DNA from: UBA3064 sp016868095
Lineage (GTDB): Bacteria; Pseudomonadota; Gammaproteobacteria; Burkholderiales; Burkholderiaceae_E
Assembly: GCA_041175665.1 (NCBI GenBank)
Contig: JBEDEM010000079.1
Span: forward strand, 1 to 11,440
DNA length: 11,440 bases
Reading direction: 5' to 3'
The translations under genes were made by a program, and so were the position numbers. This document shows positions 1-7,299 of the stretch, in pieces. A model generated the notes under the pieces. That model was not told the origin of the DNA, searched no databases, and saw only the letters and a program-made list of their open reading frames with translations. Each line of letters starts with the position of its first letter. The first letter of the stretch is position 1.

Positions 1-2260
1 TCTCGATTTGGCCCAGCAAATCTTGATTAGCAAGATCAATGACCTTGCTAAAGCTTTGATGAGACTCTTCTAGCCTTTGCTGGAGCTCTTGCGAAGTGGA
101 AACGATGGCTCCGCCAACCACTGCCTCCAGCTTATCAATGCGGACTAATTCGCTTTCGCTTCCAGCTGAAATTAATTGCGCAAATTGCTGTATTTGCTGA
201 GATAAATTTGCATCGAGAGCACGCAAATGATGCTCAACTGCTCGGAATTCATCGGCCTTAGGCGCACTGGCAGCAGCCTCTTGGAGAAGACCCTGCAATG
301 CGTTGATTTGTTCGCGTGCCAGTCCTAAGTCAGCAGTTCTTTCTACGATAAGTCGTTGACTTGCCTCGAAGAGCGAACGCGTTTCGAGCAATAAAGTTTG
401 ACTTTGGTTAAGGCCTGCCTCGATAACGGCGTCGACCCTGGTATCAAACCTCTCAATTTGCTGACCGACATCGGCCAATCCACTTGTGAACTGCCCGCCA
501 AGATCAATGAGGTTTTCATTAACCTGACTACTGATCTGGCCTAAGCGTTGCTCGATTTCAGTGCGGCTCTGGTCGACCCGACTCTGAGTATCACTTAGTA
601 TCTGTCTGGTTTCACCAAATATCTGCCGGGTTTCCAAGATGACCGCTTGGGCCTCATCCTGCCCTTTATCGAGCAAACGACCAATCGAGTAGCTCAGATC
701 AGACAGTTGGCTTTGTAGGCGCTCGGTTACCGCAGCAGGCACTCGCGCGTGAAGCCTTATCTCGTCGGCCTGCTGGTTGAGCATCGCCTCGAGGCGAACA
801 TTAAGCGTTGAAAACTGCGCGGGCAGCTCACCGCGGAGCATCTCCACTTGGTGCTTGCTCGCCAACTCGTTGCGCAAACTAGCCCCGCTGTCTGAGCCTT
901 GCGCGTAAATCTGCTCAAGTCGGGTCTGGATGCTCGCCCAATGCTGCTCAAGTCGAGCGTCCATCGCGGCCACGAGTTGCTGGACTTGGACAGAATCGCT
1001 CCCGAGCGCAGAGGCCTGACCCCCGCTGCTTGCCAGCGTTGCTGACTGAAGTAATTGCTGAAGATTGGCCAATTGCTCGCGAACGAGACCGAGGTCGGCA
1101 GCACGCGCGAGCAAGTCGACCTGGCCTATCAACGATTCGACACGACTGGCGAGAAGATCAGGATCGCTTTGCTGAATGCCTTGCTTCTGAGCTTCCTGAA
1201 TTTGCTGAATCTGTGACGCAAAACCTGCGTACTGCTCAATCACCTGGCGCAACATGGCATTTGCCGGCTCAAGCGATGACTTGAGCCCCTCGCCAAACTG
1301 ACCATCAAATGCCGACCACTTCGCCGTGAGCTGACTGAGCGCTTGTAAACTTTGGGCCAGTGCCTCTAAGCGCTGCTGGGTTGTTATCGCCTGCTGGTCA
1401 TTACTGGCAAGACCTTGCTGGGTCAGTTGTGACAGCTCGGCGATATCACGACGGACTTGATCGACCAAACCGGCTACCGCGTCGGGCTTTAGCAGATCGC
1501 GCCCTATTGCATCGACTGACGCTTGCAGTGACGTCAGCAAAGCGGGATCGATCGTTGCCGCTTCGCCCCGCGGTGTGGAACTTTCACGGGTGGCTAAGCT
1601 GTCGCGCAAGACACCCAAGCTTTCTGCGCCCGTTGAGGCGCTCGCCTCCACCTGCCCAGTGAGCGATCGAGGAATGATGGGTGGCTCAGCGCCCAAGCGC
1701 TGGGTGCGTCGGGTCCTTGCACTCAATCCATCAAGCAAGCCACCCATCGGCACCGATCCTGACGTCCCCACAGCCGGCGTCGGGTTGGATGAAGCTTGAG
1801 GGTTTGCAGTCGGCGCTGAGTTTGATTCAGCCTCCTCCGAGCCTACGAGATTCGTACCAGTCGTTGACGAAGATCCAGGAGCAGCGGTGTTTGATGAAGC
1901 AGACGGCGCCAAGCCTGCGCCACGTCGGAAGGCTTGCAAGGCTTCAATGGCCTCAGGCGAGTCGGGATCAGCCATGCCCGCTGGATTTCCTGCCTCGGGT
2001 AAGGATCCTAAGACGCTGCGTCGGCTTAGTTTAAGACCTGCAAGGATTTCGCGAGGATCAGCTTGAGGGTTTTCTTCCAATGCCCGGCTCGCCAGCAGCC
2101 AGGCCCTCGCCCAACGAGCGACCGTTCCGCTGCTCAGGCCCATGGCTCGATCGGCGGCACGATTGGAACCCAGTTCCTGGACCATAGCCATGGCATTCTC
2201 AAATTGCTCGTGGGTAAATCCGAGCTCTTCGTAGATTTCCTGAGGCAATCTCGTCGTCAT
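1..2260 (-). CDS. Giant HTH plus coiled-coil protein, KfrA-like in layout (partial, C-terminus beyond left edge)
   Basis: The minus-strand frame is open from ATG at 2260-2258 to the left edge: 753 codons, with no in-frame stop when read codon by codon. AGAGGA lies 10 nt before the ATG; an in-frame TAG at 2323-2321 limits upstream extension, and a TTG at 2299 is the only alternative start. Residues 15-55 look like a helix-turn-helix (SNRAADRAMGLSSGTVARWA, about residues 32-51). A low-complexity Ser/Thr/Ala/Pro/Gly linker follows (about 95-190), then at least 550 residues of Gln/Leu/Ala/Glu/Arg-rich, proline-poor sequence with heptad-like spacing. A block is repeated: ADLGLVREQLANLQQLLQSA at 388-407 and ADLGLAREQINALQGLLQEA at 643-662. 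KfrA proteins combine an N-terminal DNA-binding domain with a long coiled coil and serve in plasmid partition or nucleoid-associated roles; the resemblance here is architectural, and a role in DNA organisation is inference. It could be another filament-forming protein. The existence of the gene is secure, its function is not. Confidence 0.85.
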   Translation of the reverse strand, partial: MTTRLPQEIYEELGFTHEQFENAMAMVQELGSNRAADRAMGLSSGTVARWARAWLLASRALEENPQADPREILAGLKLSRRSVLGSLPEAGNPAGMADPDSPEAIEALQAFRRGAGLAPSASSNTAAPGSSSTTGTNLVGSEEAESNSAPTANPQASSNPTPAVGTSGSVPMGGLLDGLSARTRRTQRLGAEPPIIPRSLTGQVEASASTGAESLGVLRDSLATRESSTPRGEAATIDPALLTSLQASVDAIGRDLLKPDAVAGLVDQVRRDIAELSQLTQQGLASNDQQAITTQQRLEALAQSLQALSQLTAKWSAFDGQFGEGLKSSLEPANAMLRQVIEQYAGFASQIQQIQEAQKQGIQQSDPDLLASRVESLIGQVDLLARAADLGLVREQLANLQQLLQSATLASSGGQASALGSDSVQVQQLVAAMDARLEQHWASIQTRLEQIYAQGSDSGASLRNELASKHQVEMLRGELPAQFSTLNVRLEAMLNQQADEIRLHARVPAAVTERLQSQLSDLSYSIGRLLDKGQDEAQAVILETRQIFGETRQILSDTQSRVDQSRTEIEQRLGQISSQVNENLIDLGGQFTSGLADVGQQIERFDTRVDAVIEAGLNQSQTLLLETRSLFEASQRLIVERTADLGLAREQINALQGLLQEAAASAPKADEFRAVEHHLRALDANLSQQIQQFAQLISAGSESELVRIDKLEAVVGGAIVSTSQELQQRLEESHQSFSKVIDLANQDLLGQIE

Positions 2261-2328
2261 GTCAGCTGCGTCCTCTCGCGTACGCCGGGAATCCCCCAAA
2301 AAAAAGGAATTCCAAAAGGGCTAAATGT

Positions 2329-2347
2329 AACCCAAGCTGACTGGGTT
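2329..2347. promoter_or_regulatory. Inverted repeat AACCCA-N7-TGGGTT, possible operator
   Basis: Two perfect 6-base arms (2329-2334 and 2342-2347) flank a 7-base centre. On the minus strand the repeat sits in the spacer of the weak candidate promoter TTGGAA-16 bp-TACATT upstream of the coiled-coil gene, where a bound repressor would block polymerase. It could equally be a hairpin in the 5' leader of that transcript. The sequence shows the symmetry only; regulation is inference. Confidence 0.3.
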
Positions 2348-2405
2348 CCAAAGGCGATTCGGATGAAGCGACTCCGTAACACGCTAATCGGACAATTCTG
2401 AGCCT

Positions 2406-2435
2406 TTTATCGCAGCCATTTGCGCTTTATCGCAA
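2406..2435. repeat. Direct repeat TTTATCGCA x2 with overlapping inverted repeat
   Basis: TTTATCGCA occurs at 2406-2414 and 2426-2434, a spacing of exactly 20 bp, or about two helical turns, so both copies would face the same side of the DNA. The second copy overlaps an inverted repeat TTGCG-N6-CGCAA (2420-2435). It lies about 100 bp upstream of the adaptor gene start. The geometry would suit an activator or repressor dimer, but this is inferred from symmetry alone. Confidence 0.3.
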
Positions 2436-2515
2436 GCGCGAAAGCAGACAGGATCAAATCATGCAAGCTTGGCTCCAAGGCTTTAGCCGAAGCTATGCGA
2501 TACTCCCGCCCTTCA

Positions 2516-2528
2516 CTTACATTGTAAG
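2516..2528. promoter_or_regulatory. Perfect palindrome CTTACATTGTAAG, candidate repressor operator of the RND operon
   Basis: Arms CTTAC and GTAAG are perfectly complementary around ATT, and the element ends 7 bp before the preferred adaptor start at 2536. TetR-family repressors of RND pumps often bind TTAC/GTAA-type palindromes placed over the promoter or leader, so the position fits autonomous pump repression. No TetR or MarR gene lies in this window, so the regulator would have to act in trans. The right arm also forms part of the weak ribosome binding site (TAAGAA). Confidence 0.4.
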
Positions 2529-2535
2529 AATACTC

Positions 2536-3696
2536 ATGTCTCGAAAAGCTTGGCGCCGCATCCTGATTTTGCTGGTTTTGCTCGCTGTCATTGCCGGGCT
2601 CGCAGGGTGGCGATTGAGTGGCAACAAATCGAGTGAAAAGCCAAATCCAGCCCCGCCGCTGGTTTTTCAAGCCAAGGAACTCACACAGGCGTCGCTTGCG
2701 AGTATCGGTCAATCCATCGAACTGTCCGGCAGCTTGTATGCCCCCGACAGCGTAACCATTAAGGCTAAATCAACCGGCCAGCTAAAGAGACTAAATGTGG
2801 TCGAGGGACAATTTGTTCAGCGAGGTCAAGCCATTGGCAGTCTCGATCTGACTGAATTGCAATCGCGTCTTGCCGAGCGCAAAGCCGCCCTTGCGGCGGC
2901 CAAGACCGCGATGACCCAGGCTAGCACGCAATGGGAGGCGAATCAGCGCCTTTCAGAGCGCGGATTTATCGCCCCGACGGCGATCGAAACCTCGCGAGCC
3001 AGTCTTGAGTCCGCGAAAGCTCAGGTCCAGGCCGCTGAGTCTGCATTGCAAACAGTCCAGGTGCAGCTTCGCGATGCCGATCTCATCGCACCGATAAGTG
3101 GCTGGGTGCAAAAGCGTCTTGCCATCGAGGGCGAAAAGCTGGCAACCGAACAAGCAATCGTTTCAATTTTGAATACTGATCGCCTCGAAATCCACACCCA
3201 GGCTGCAGCCTCGTATGCCCAACAGCTGGCGTTAGGTCATCGGCAAAACTTCAGGATCGACGGCATAAAGGCTTTGGTCGCTGCCCAGTTGCACCGCATC
3301 ATGCCAAGCGCTGACCCCAACGCAAGAGCACTCACCCTGGTCTGGGCCATTAGCGGCAATCCCGACATGCAACTAAGGCCAGGACAGTTTGCGATTGCAA
3401 GCGTCGATTTGCCAGGTGAGCAACAGCGTCTGACCCTTCCAGTCGAAGCCATTCGTCAAGAGGCCGGTAAGTCGGTTGCCTGGATCATCGCGGACGGCAA
3501 GCTGAGCCGTAAAGCACTCATCACGGGTCGTCAATCGCCAGATGGCACACGCATCGAGATTCTTGATGGCCTAACGCCCGATGCGAAGGTCTTAGCCATG
3601 CGCTTTGACGGTCTTCGCGAAGGACAAGAGGCGAGCATCGCGAATTCGGATCAGCCGCCTACCGCGCCCGCCAAGGGTTCGCAGGCAAAGTCCTAG
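2536..3696 (+). CDS. RND efflux periplasmic adaptor (HlyD/MFP family)
   Basis: This 386-residue protein is the periplasmic adaptor that links the inner-membrane pump encoded next to it to an outer-membrane channel. The N-terminus (MSRKAWRRILILLVLL) has a basic stretch and one hydrophobic segment at about 9-25 with no lipobox Cys, so it is anchored by a membrane helix rather than a lipid. The first lipoyl half covers about 72-105 (KSTGQLKRLNVVEGQFVQRG), an Ala/Gln-rich helical hairpin about 106-182, the second lipoyl half about 183-194 (LIAPISGWVQKR), then the beta-barrel and membrane-proximal domains. The length is normal for the family. An in-frame ATG at 2461 has a better Shine-Dalgarno (AGGA, 7 nt) but would place 25 unusual residues before the signal anchor. 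I prefer 2536 on protein grounds. The pump gene follows after 9 bp, so the two are one operon. Confidence 0.9.
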   Translation: MSRKAWRRILILLVLLAVIAGLAGWRLSGNKSSEKPNPAPPLVFQAKELTQASLASIGQSIELSGSLYAPDSVTIKAKSTGQLKRLNVVEGQFVQRGQAIGSLDLTELQSRLAERKAALAAAKTAMTQASTQWEANQRLSERGFIAPTAIETSRASLESAKAQVQAAESALQTVQVQLRDADLIAPISGWVQKRLAIEGEKLATEQAIVSILNTDRLEIHTQAAASYAQQLALGHRQNFRIDGIKALVAAQLHRIMPSADPNARALTLVWAISGNPDMQLRPGQFAIASVDLPGEQQRLTLPVEAIRQEAGKSVAWIIADGKLSRKALITGRQSPDGTRIEILDGLTPDAKVLAMRFDGLREGQEASIANSDQPPTAPAKGSQAKS

Positions 3697-3705
3697 GCCA
3701 AGATC

Positions 3706-6700
3706 ATGTGGATTACCAGGGTATCGATTGCCCAGCCTGTTTTCGCCGCCATGGTGATGCTTGCGCTTTGCGTACTCGGTATGTTTTCGTATGTGCGGCT
3801 TGGTGTTGAGCAACTGCCCGACATCAACCCGCCGGTAGCCTTTGTCGACGTTCGATACCCTGGCGCATCACCCGAGGCCGTTGAACGAGAAATTACCCGC
3901 CGTGTTGATGAGGCGCTCAACGGCATCGCAGGCGTCAAGCGCATTACCTCAAGAGCCTTTGAAGGACGAAGTCAAACTGGGGTGGAATTCAATCTCAACG
4001 CCGACATGGCGCGCGCGGTGCAAGATGTGCGTGATCGCATCGCCCTGGTTCAGCCTGCCTTTCCGAAAGACGCCAAGGCCCCTGTTATCGCACGTGCCAA
4101 CAACGAAAACGCCCAGCCGGTTGCGGTGTTTGCTCTTCTTTCTGAGACAAAAAGTCCACGCGAACTCTCGATGATTGCTGAATTGCAAGTTTCGCGTCGC
4201 TTGCAGCGCGTCGAAGGTGTTTCATCGGTTGAACTTGCAGGCCTTTCAACCCGTGAAGTCCGGGTCGATTTAAACGTCGCAAGATTGCAGCAATTCGGCA
4301 TTACACCGGCCGAGATTGCCAATGCATTGCGAGAGCAAAATAGCGACCAACCGGTTGGGCTGCTGAGCAACCCGGTAAGCGATGCCATTCTTCGTGTTGA
4401 GGGCCGCGTCAGCAATCCGCTTGACTTCGGCGCCTTCATCATCGGAAAACGTGACGGCATCCCGATCCAGCTCAATGACCTCGGGCGGGTTTATGAGCGT
4501 GAACGAGAACTCGACACGCTGGCTCGGATCAACGGCCAACGCGCAGTCAGCTTTAACATTTTTAAACAGCAAGACGCCAACATTGTTGCCACCGGCGATG
4601 CCATCAAGGAAGCTGCCGAAGAGCTACGCGCCCAACTCGGCAACGATGTGGAATTGCGCCTCATCTACGCAACAAGCGACTGGGTGAAACAATCGCTCAA
4701 GGGGCTGCAGCGAACCTTGATCGAGGGTGCTTTGCTCACGGTGCTCATCGTTTATCTTTTCTTGCACTCGTGGCGCTCGACTGTGATCACCGGCCTCACA
4801 CTCCCTATTGCTGTTATTTCAAGCTTTATTGCGGTCTACGCCTTCGGGTTCACCCTAAACTTCATGACGATGATGGCCCTGTCGCTTTGCATTGGGCTGC
4901 TCATCGACGATGCCATTGTTGTTCGTGAAAACATTGTCCGTCACCTTCACATGGGCAAGTCCCACACGCAGGCAGCACGCGAAGGCACTGAAGAGATCGG
5001 TTTGGCCGTCATGGCAACGACGTTTGCGATTTGCGCCGTTTTTGTGCCCGTTGCCTTTATGAGCGGCATCATCGGCAAGTTTTTTTATCCCTTTGGGATA
5101 ACGGTGGCTGTTGCCGTCTTGGTCTCATTATTCGTCAGTTTTACCCTTGACCCCATGCTTTCGAGCATTTGGCACGATCCCGATGGCCAGAAGCACCGGC
5201 AAATACCACTGGTACGCCATGCGATTGCTGCGGTCGACGCCATGATGGAGGCCTTGCATCAGGGCTATAGCGAGCTCATTCATTGGATCTTTGAGGGCAA
5301 GGGATTTCGGCTCTTTTGGCTGATCCCGATTTCACCCCGAGCCATTATTTTGTGGATTGGCATGTTGAGTTTTGTACTTGCAATCCTGCTTATCAAGGCA
5401 GTGGGTACCGAGTTTGTTCCTCAAACCGATAATGGCTTCACCCAGCTTTCGGTCCGACTACCTGTGGGCTCGAGCCTTCAGCGCGGATCAGACAAAATTG
5501 CCCAGGTTGAAGAGGCCGTGCGCCAGGTACCGGGCATCGCCACGATTAGCACCACGGTTGGAGGCACGGGTTCGGGTTTCTTGGTGGGTCGCAACCAAGC
5601 CACACTCAACATCTCTTTAAAGCCCCGTAAAGAGCGTGATCTGGACCAAAAGACCATCGAGCAGGCTTTGAGAAAGGCAATTGCTCAAATTCCTGGCATC
5701 GAGGCTTCGGTTGGAACAGAGCGCCCCATCTATGTCACCTTACTGGGTTCGGATCCCAAGCAACTGGTCGAACAAACCCTTGCCTTCGCCAAAAAAATGG
5801 AGGCTATTCCAGGCATCACCGATATCGATGCCTCGGCCAAGCCAGGATTGCCAACCTTCGCTGTAAGACTCGATCGGATAGCCATGCGAGAGTTGGGCCT
5901 CAACAGCAACCAACTTGCGAGTTCCTTGCGGGCTTTCGTTAATGGCGAAGTCGCCAGCTACTGGACGGCGAGTGATGGCGAGCAAGTGGAAGTCCTGCTG
6001 AGGCTTCCTAGCGAATCACGCGAGCGTATCGAACAGATTCGAGAGCTACCGATTGCCTTTAGCAAGGAGGGTAAAGCGATCCCGCTCTCACGTATTGCAA
6101 GCGTCGACTCGGTCGATAATCCCGAGGTGATCAGGCGGCAGAACCTTCTTCGACGCGAGGCGATTTTCGCGGGCGTTCAAAACCGACCTGCTGGCGATGT
6201 CGGCGCCGATGTTCAAAAGCTGGTGCAGCAGACTCAACTACCCGAGGGCATGCGTTTTGATGTTGGTGGCGCGACCAAGGAGCAACAAGAAGCCTTCGGT
6301 GCGATGCTGGGCGCGATGGCCCTTGCGATTATCTTCATTTACATCGTTCTAGCGAGTCAGTTTGGCAGCTTGATTCAGCCTTTCGCGATCATGGTCTCAC
6401 TGCCGCTTTCGCTGATCGGTGTGGTGTTGGCGCTGCTGTTGTTTGGTTCAACGCTCAATGTGTTTTCAATGATCGGTCTGATTATGCTCATGGGGCTGGT
6501 GACCAAAAATGCAATTTTGCTCGTTGACTTTGCGAATCAGGCGCGCCGAGCTGGGGCAAGCCTGCGTGATGCGCTCTTGCAAGCTGGCCAGGTTCGGATG
6601 CGTCCGATCATGATGACCACCTTCGCCATGGTCTTTGGCATGCTGCCCTTGGCGCTGGCGCTTAACGAGGGCGGCGAAATTCAAGCACCTATGGGTCGCG

Positions 6701-6813
6701 CCATTATCGGCGGGGTCATTACCTCAACGCTGCTTACCCTGGTGGTTGTGCCAGTCATTTACTCTTATCTGGTTCGGGAGAAACCGCTGGCCGCAGCATC
6801 TCGAGATGTCTGA
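3706..6813 (+). CDS. RND multidrug efflux pump, inner-membrane transporter (HAE-1/AcrB type)
   Basis: At 1035 residues this is a full-length HAE-1 pump, a proton-driven trimer that exports drugs or other amphiphiles from the periplasm or inner membrane. The first transmembrane helix is at about 10-30 (IAQPVFAAMVML), followed by a periplasmic loop starting GVEQLPDINPP. TM2 is at about 340-358 and TM4 carries the proton-relay pair D401-D402 (GLLIDDAIVVRENIV). The second half starts with a helix at about 547-566 and the EFVPQTDNG motif, then its own periplasmic loop. The TM10 lysine is K934 (GLVTKNAILLVDFANQ) and the conserved arginine segment RPIMMTT starts at R966. These match AcrB D407, D408, K940 and R971, so the pump should be active. 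Substrate cannot be read from sequence. No outer-membrane factor gene follows, so a TolC/OprM-type channel must come from elsewhere. The last 59 bp overlap the convergent acetyltransferase gene. Confidence 0.96.
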   Translation: MWITRVSIAQPVFAAMVMLALCVLGMFSYVRLGVEQLPDINPPVAFVDVRYPGASPEAVEREITRRVDEALNGIAGVKRITSRAFEGRSQTGVEFNLNADMARAVQDVRDRIALVQPAFPKDAKAPVIARANNENAQPVAVFALLSETKSPRELSMIAELQVSRRLQRVEGVSSVELAGLSTREVRVDLNVARLQQFGITPAEIANALREQNSDQPVGLLSNPVSDAILRVEGRVSNPLDFGAFIIGKRDGIPIQLNDLGRVYERERELDTLARINGQRAVSFNIFKQQDANIVATGDAIKEAAEELRAQLGNDVELRLIYATSDWVKQSLKGLQRTLIEGALLTVLIVYLFLHSWRSTVITGLTLPIAVISSFIAVYAFGFTLNFMTMMALSLCIGLLIDDAIVVRENIVRHLHMGKSHTQAAREGTEEIGLAVMATTFAICAVFVPVAFMSGIIGKFFYPFGITVAVAVLVSLFVSFTLDPMLSSIWHDPDGQKHRQIPLVRHAIAAVDAMMEALHQGYSELIHWIFEGKGFRLFWLIPISPRAIILWIGMLSFVLAILLIKAVGTEFVPQTDNGFTQLSVRLPVGSSLQRGSDKIAQVEEAVRQVPGIATISTTVGGTGSGFLVGRNQATLNISLKPRKERDLDQKTIEQALRKAIAQIPGIEASVGTERPIYVTLLGSDPKQLVEQTLAFAKKMEAIPGITDIDASAKPGLPTFAVRLDRIAMRELGLNSNQLASSLRAFVNGEVASYWTASDGEQVEVLLRLPSESRERIEQIRELPIAFSKEGKAIPLSRIASVDSVDNPEVIRRQNLLRREAIFAGVQNRPAGDVGADVQKLVQQTQLPEGMRFDVGGATKEQQEAFGAMLGAMALAIIFIYIVLASQFGSLIQPFAIMVSLPLSLIGVVLALLLFGSTLNVFSMIGLIMLMGLVTKNAILLVDFANQARRAGASLRDALLQAGQVRMRPIMMTTFAMVFGMLPLALALNEGGEIQAPMGRAIIGGVITSTLLTLVVVPVIYSYLVREKPLAAASRDV

Positions 6814-7249
6814 TCCCATCTTCAAGATAGTCATCACCCTGTGCAAGGAATCCATGCCCGGCATAAAAATTTTCCAGATGCGCCTGGGCACTGATTCTGA
6901 CGGCTACACGTTTCCCCGGTGCGCCTGCGAAGAGACAAGCGCTGTCAATCGCTCGCCTTATAAGCTCATGGCCTAGACCTTTGCCGCGCTGTCTTTGCTC
7001 GACGGCCACGCGACCGATCGATGCTTCGGGATACTTTAGCCCTGGGGGCAGACAACGCGCGTAGGCCCATAAACGCCCTGACGGCCTGTCATAGCCAAGA
7101 AGGTGCAGTGCTTCAAGATCGAGATCGTCCAAATCCTGATAAACACAGGTCTGTTCGACCACGAAAATCGTTTGTCTCAACTGTAACAATTGGTAAAGCT
7201 GTCGAACTTCCAAGGCATCGAAACGCCTTGTCTGCCATTGGAGATTCAT
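6755..7249 (-). CDS. elaA: ElaA-type GNAT N-acetyltransferase
   Basis: A 164-residue single-domain protein of the GNAT superfamily that strongly recalls E. coli ElaA. The N-terminal half has LRQTIFVVEQTCVYQDLD at about 24-41, the ElaA hallmark. The acetyl-CoA pyrophosphate-binding motif RxxGxG is R86-G91 (RVAVEQRQRGKGLGHELI), and the C-terminal AQAHLENFYAGHGF and YLEDGIRHLEM segments are also typical. GNAT enzymes move acetyl from acetyl-CoA to an amine; the acceptor of ElaA is not established. I chose ATG 7249 because the protein then begins as ElaA does; the frame extends upstream to 7471, but those 74 residues do not look like the family and lie under the MFS gene. The Shine-Dalgarno is weak. 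The 3' end overlaps the RND gene convergently by 59 bp, and the C-terminus is about 15 residues longer than the core fold needs. Confidence 0.92.
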   Translation of the reverse strand: MNLQWQTRRFDALEVRQLYQLLQLRQTIFVVEQTCVYQDLDDLDLEALHLLGYDRPSGRLWAYARCLPPGLKYPEASIGRVAVEQRQRGKGLGHELIRRAIDSACLFAGAPGKRVAVRISAQAHLENFYAGHGFLAQGDDYLEDGIRHLEMLRPAVSPEPDKSK

Positions 7250-7299
7250 CTCATTTAAGCTTAGGGTATGGATATGACTATGGGCCTCGAGGCTATCAC

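Larger units (their letters stand above)
2261..2535. promoter_or_regulatory. Divergent intergenic region between the coiled-coil gene and the RND operon
   Basis: This 275-bp stretch carries no credible gene and must hold the promoters for both the minus-strand coiled-coil gene and the plus-strand efflux operon. It contains an inverted repeat AACCCA-N7-TGGGTT (2329-2347), a direct repeat TTTATCGCA (2406-2414 and 2426-2434), an inverted repeat TTGCG-N6-CGCAA (2420-2435), a perfect 13-bp palindrome CTTACATTGTAAG (2516-2528), and an 8-A run at 2298-2305. No strong sigma70 promoter stands out on the plus strand. On the minus strand TTGGAA (2353-2348) and TACATT, 16 bp apart, make a weak candidate for the coiled-coil gene. 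Confidence 0.6.

Noticed and set aside
2293..2305. C5A8 homopolymer run as a possible slippage or terminator element
   Set aside because: It lies outside the coding region and no hairpin precedes it on the strand where it would read as a T-run, so neither programmed slippage nor termination is supported.
757..2401. Several open frames of 70-117 codons on both strands within 757-2401 (for example 1360-1662 and 2063-2401 on the plus strand)
   Set aside because: They lie opposite or out of frame with the continuous 753-codon minus-strand gene, have no recognisable domains, and are explained by its biased composition.
7021..7299. N-terminal extension of the MFS frame back to an ATG at 7021
   Set aside because: These 93 codons are antisense to elaA, are polar and Arg/His-rich, and do not resemble the start of an MFS protein; GTG 7300 has a good ribosome binding site.
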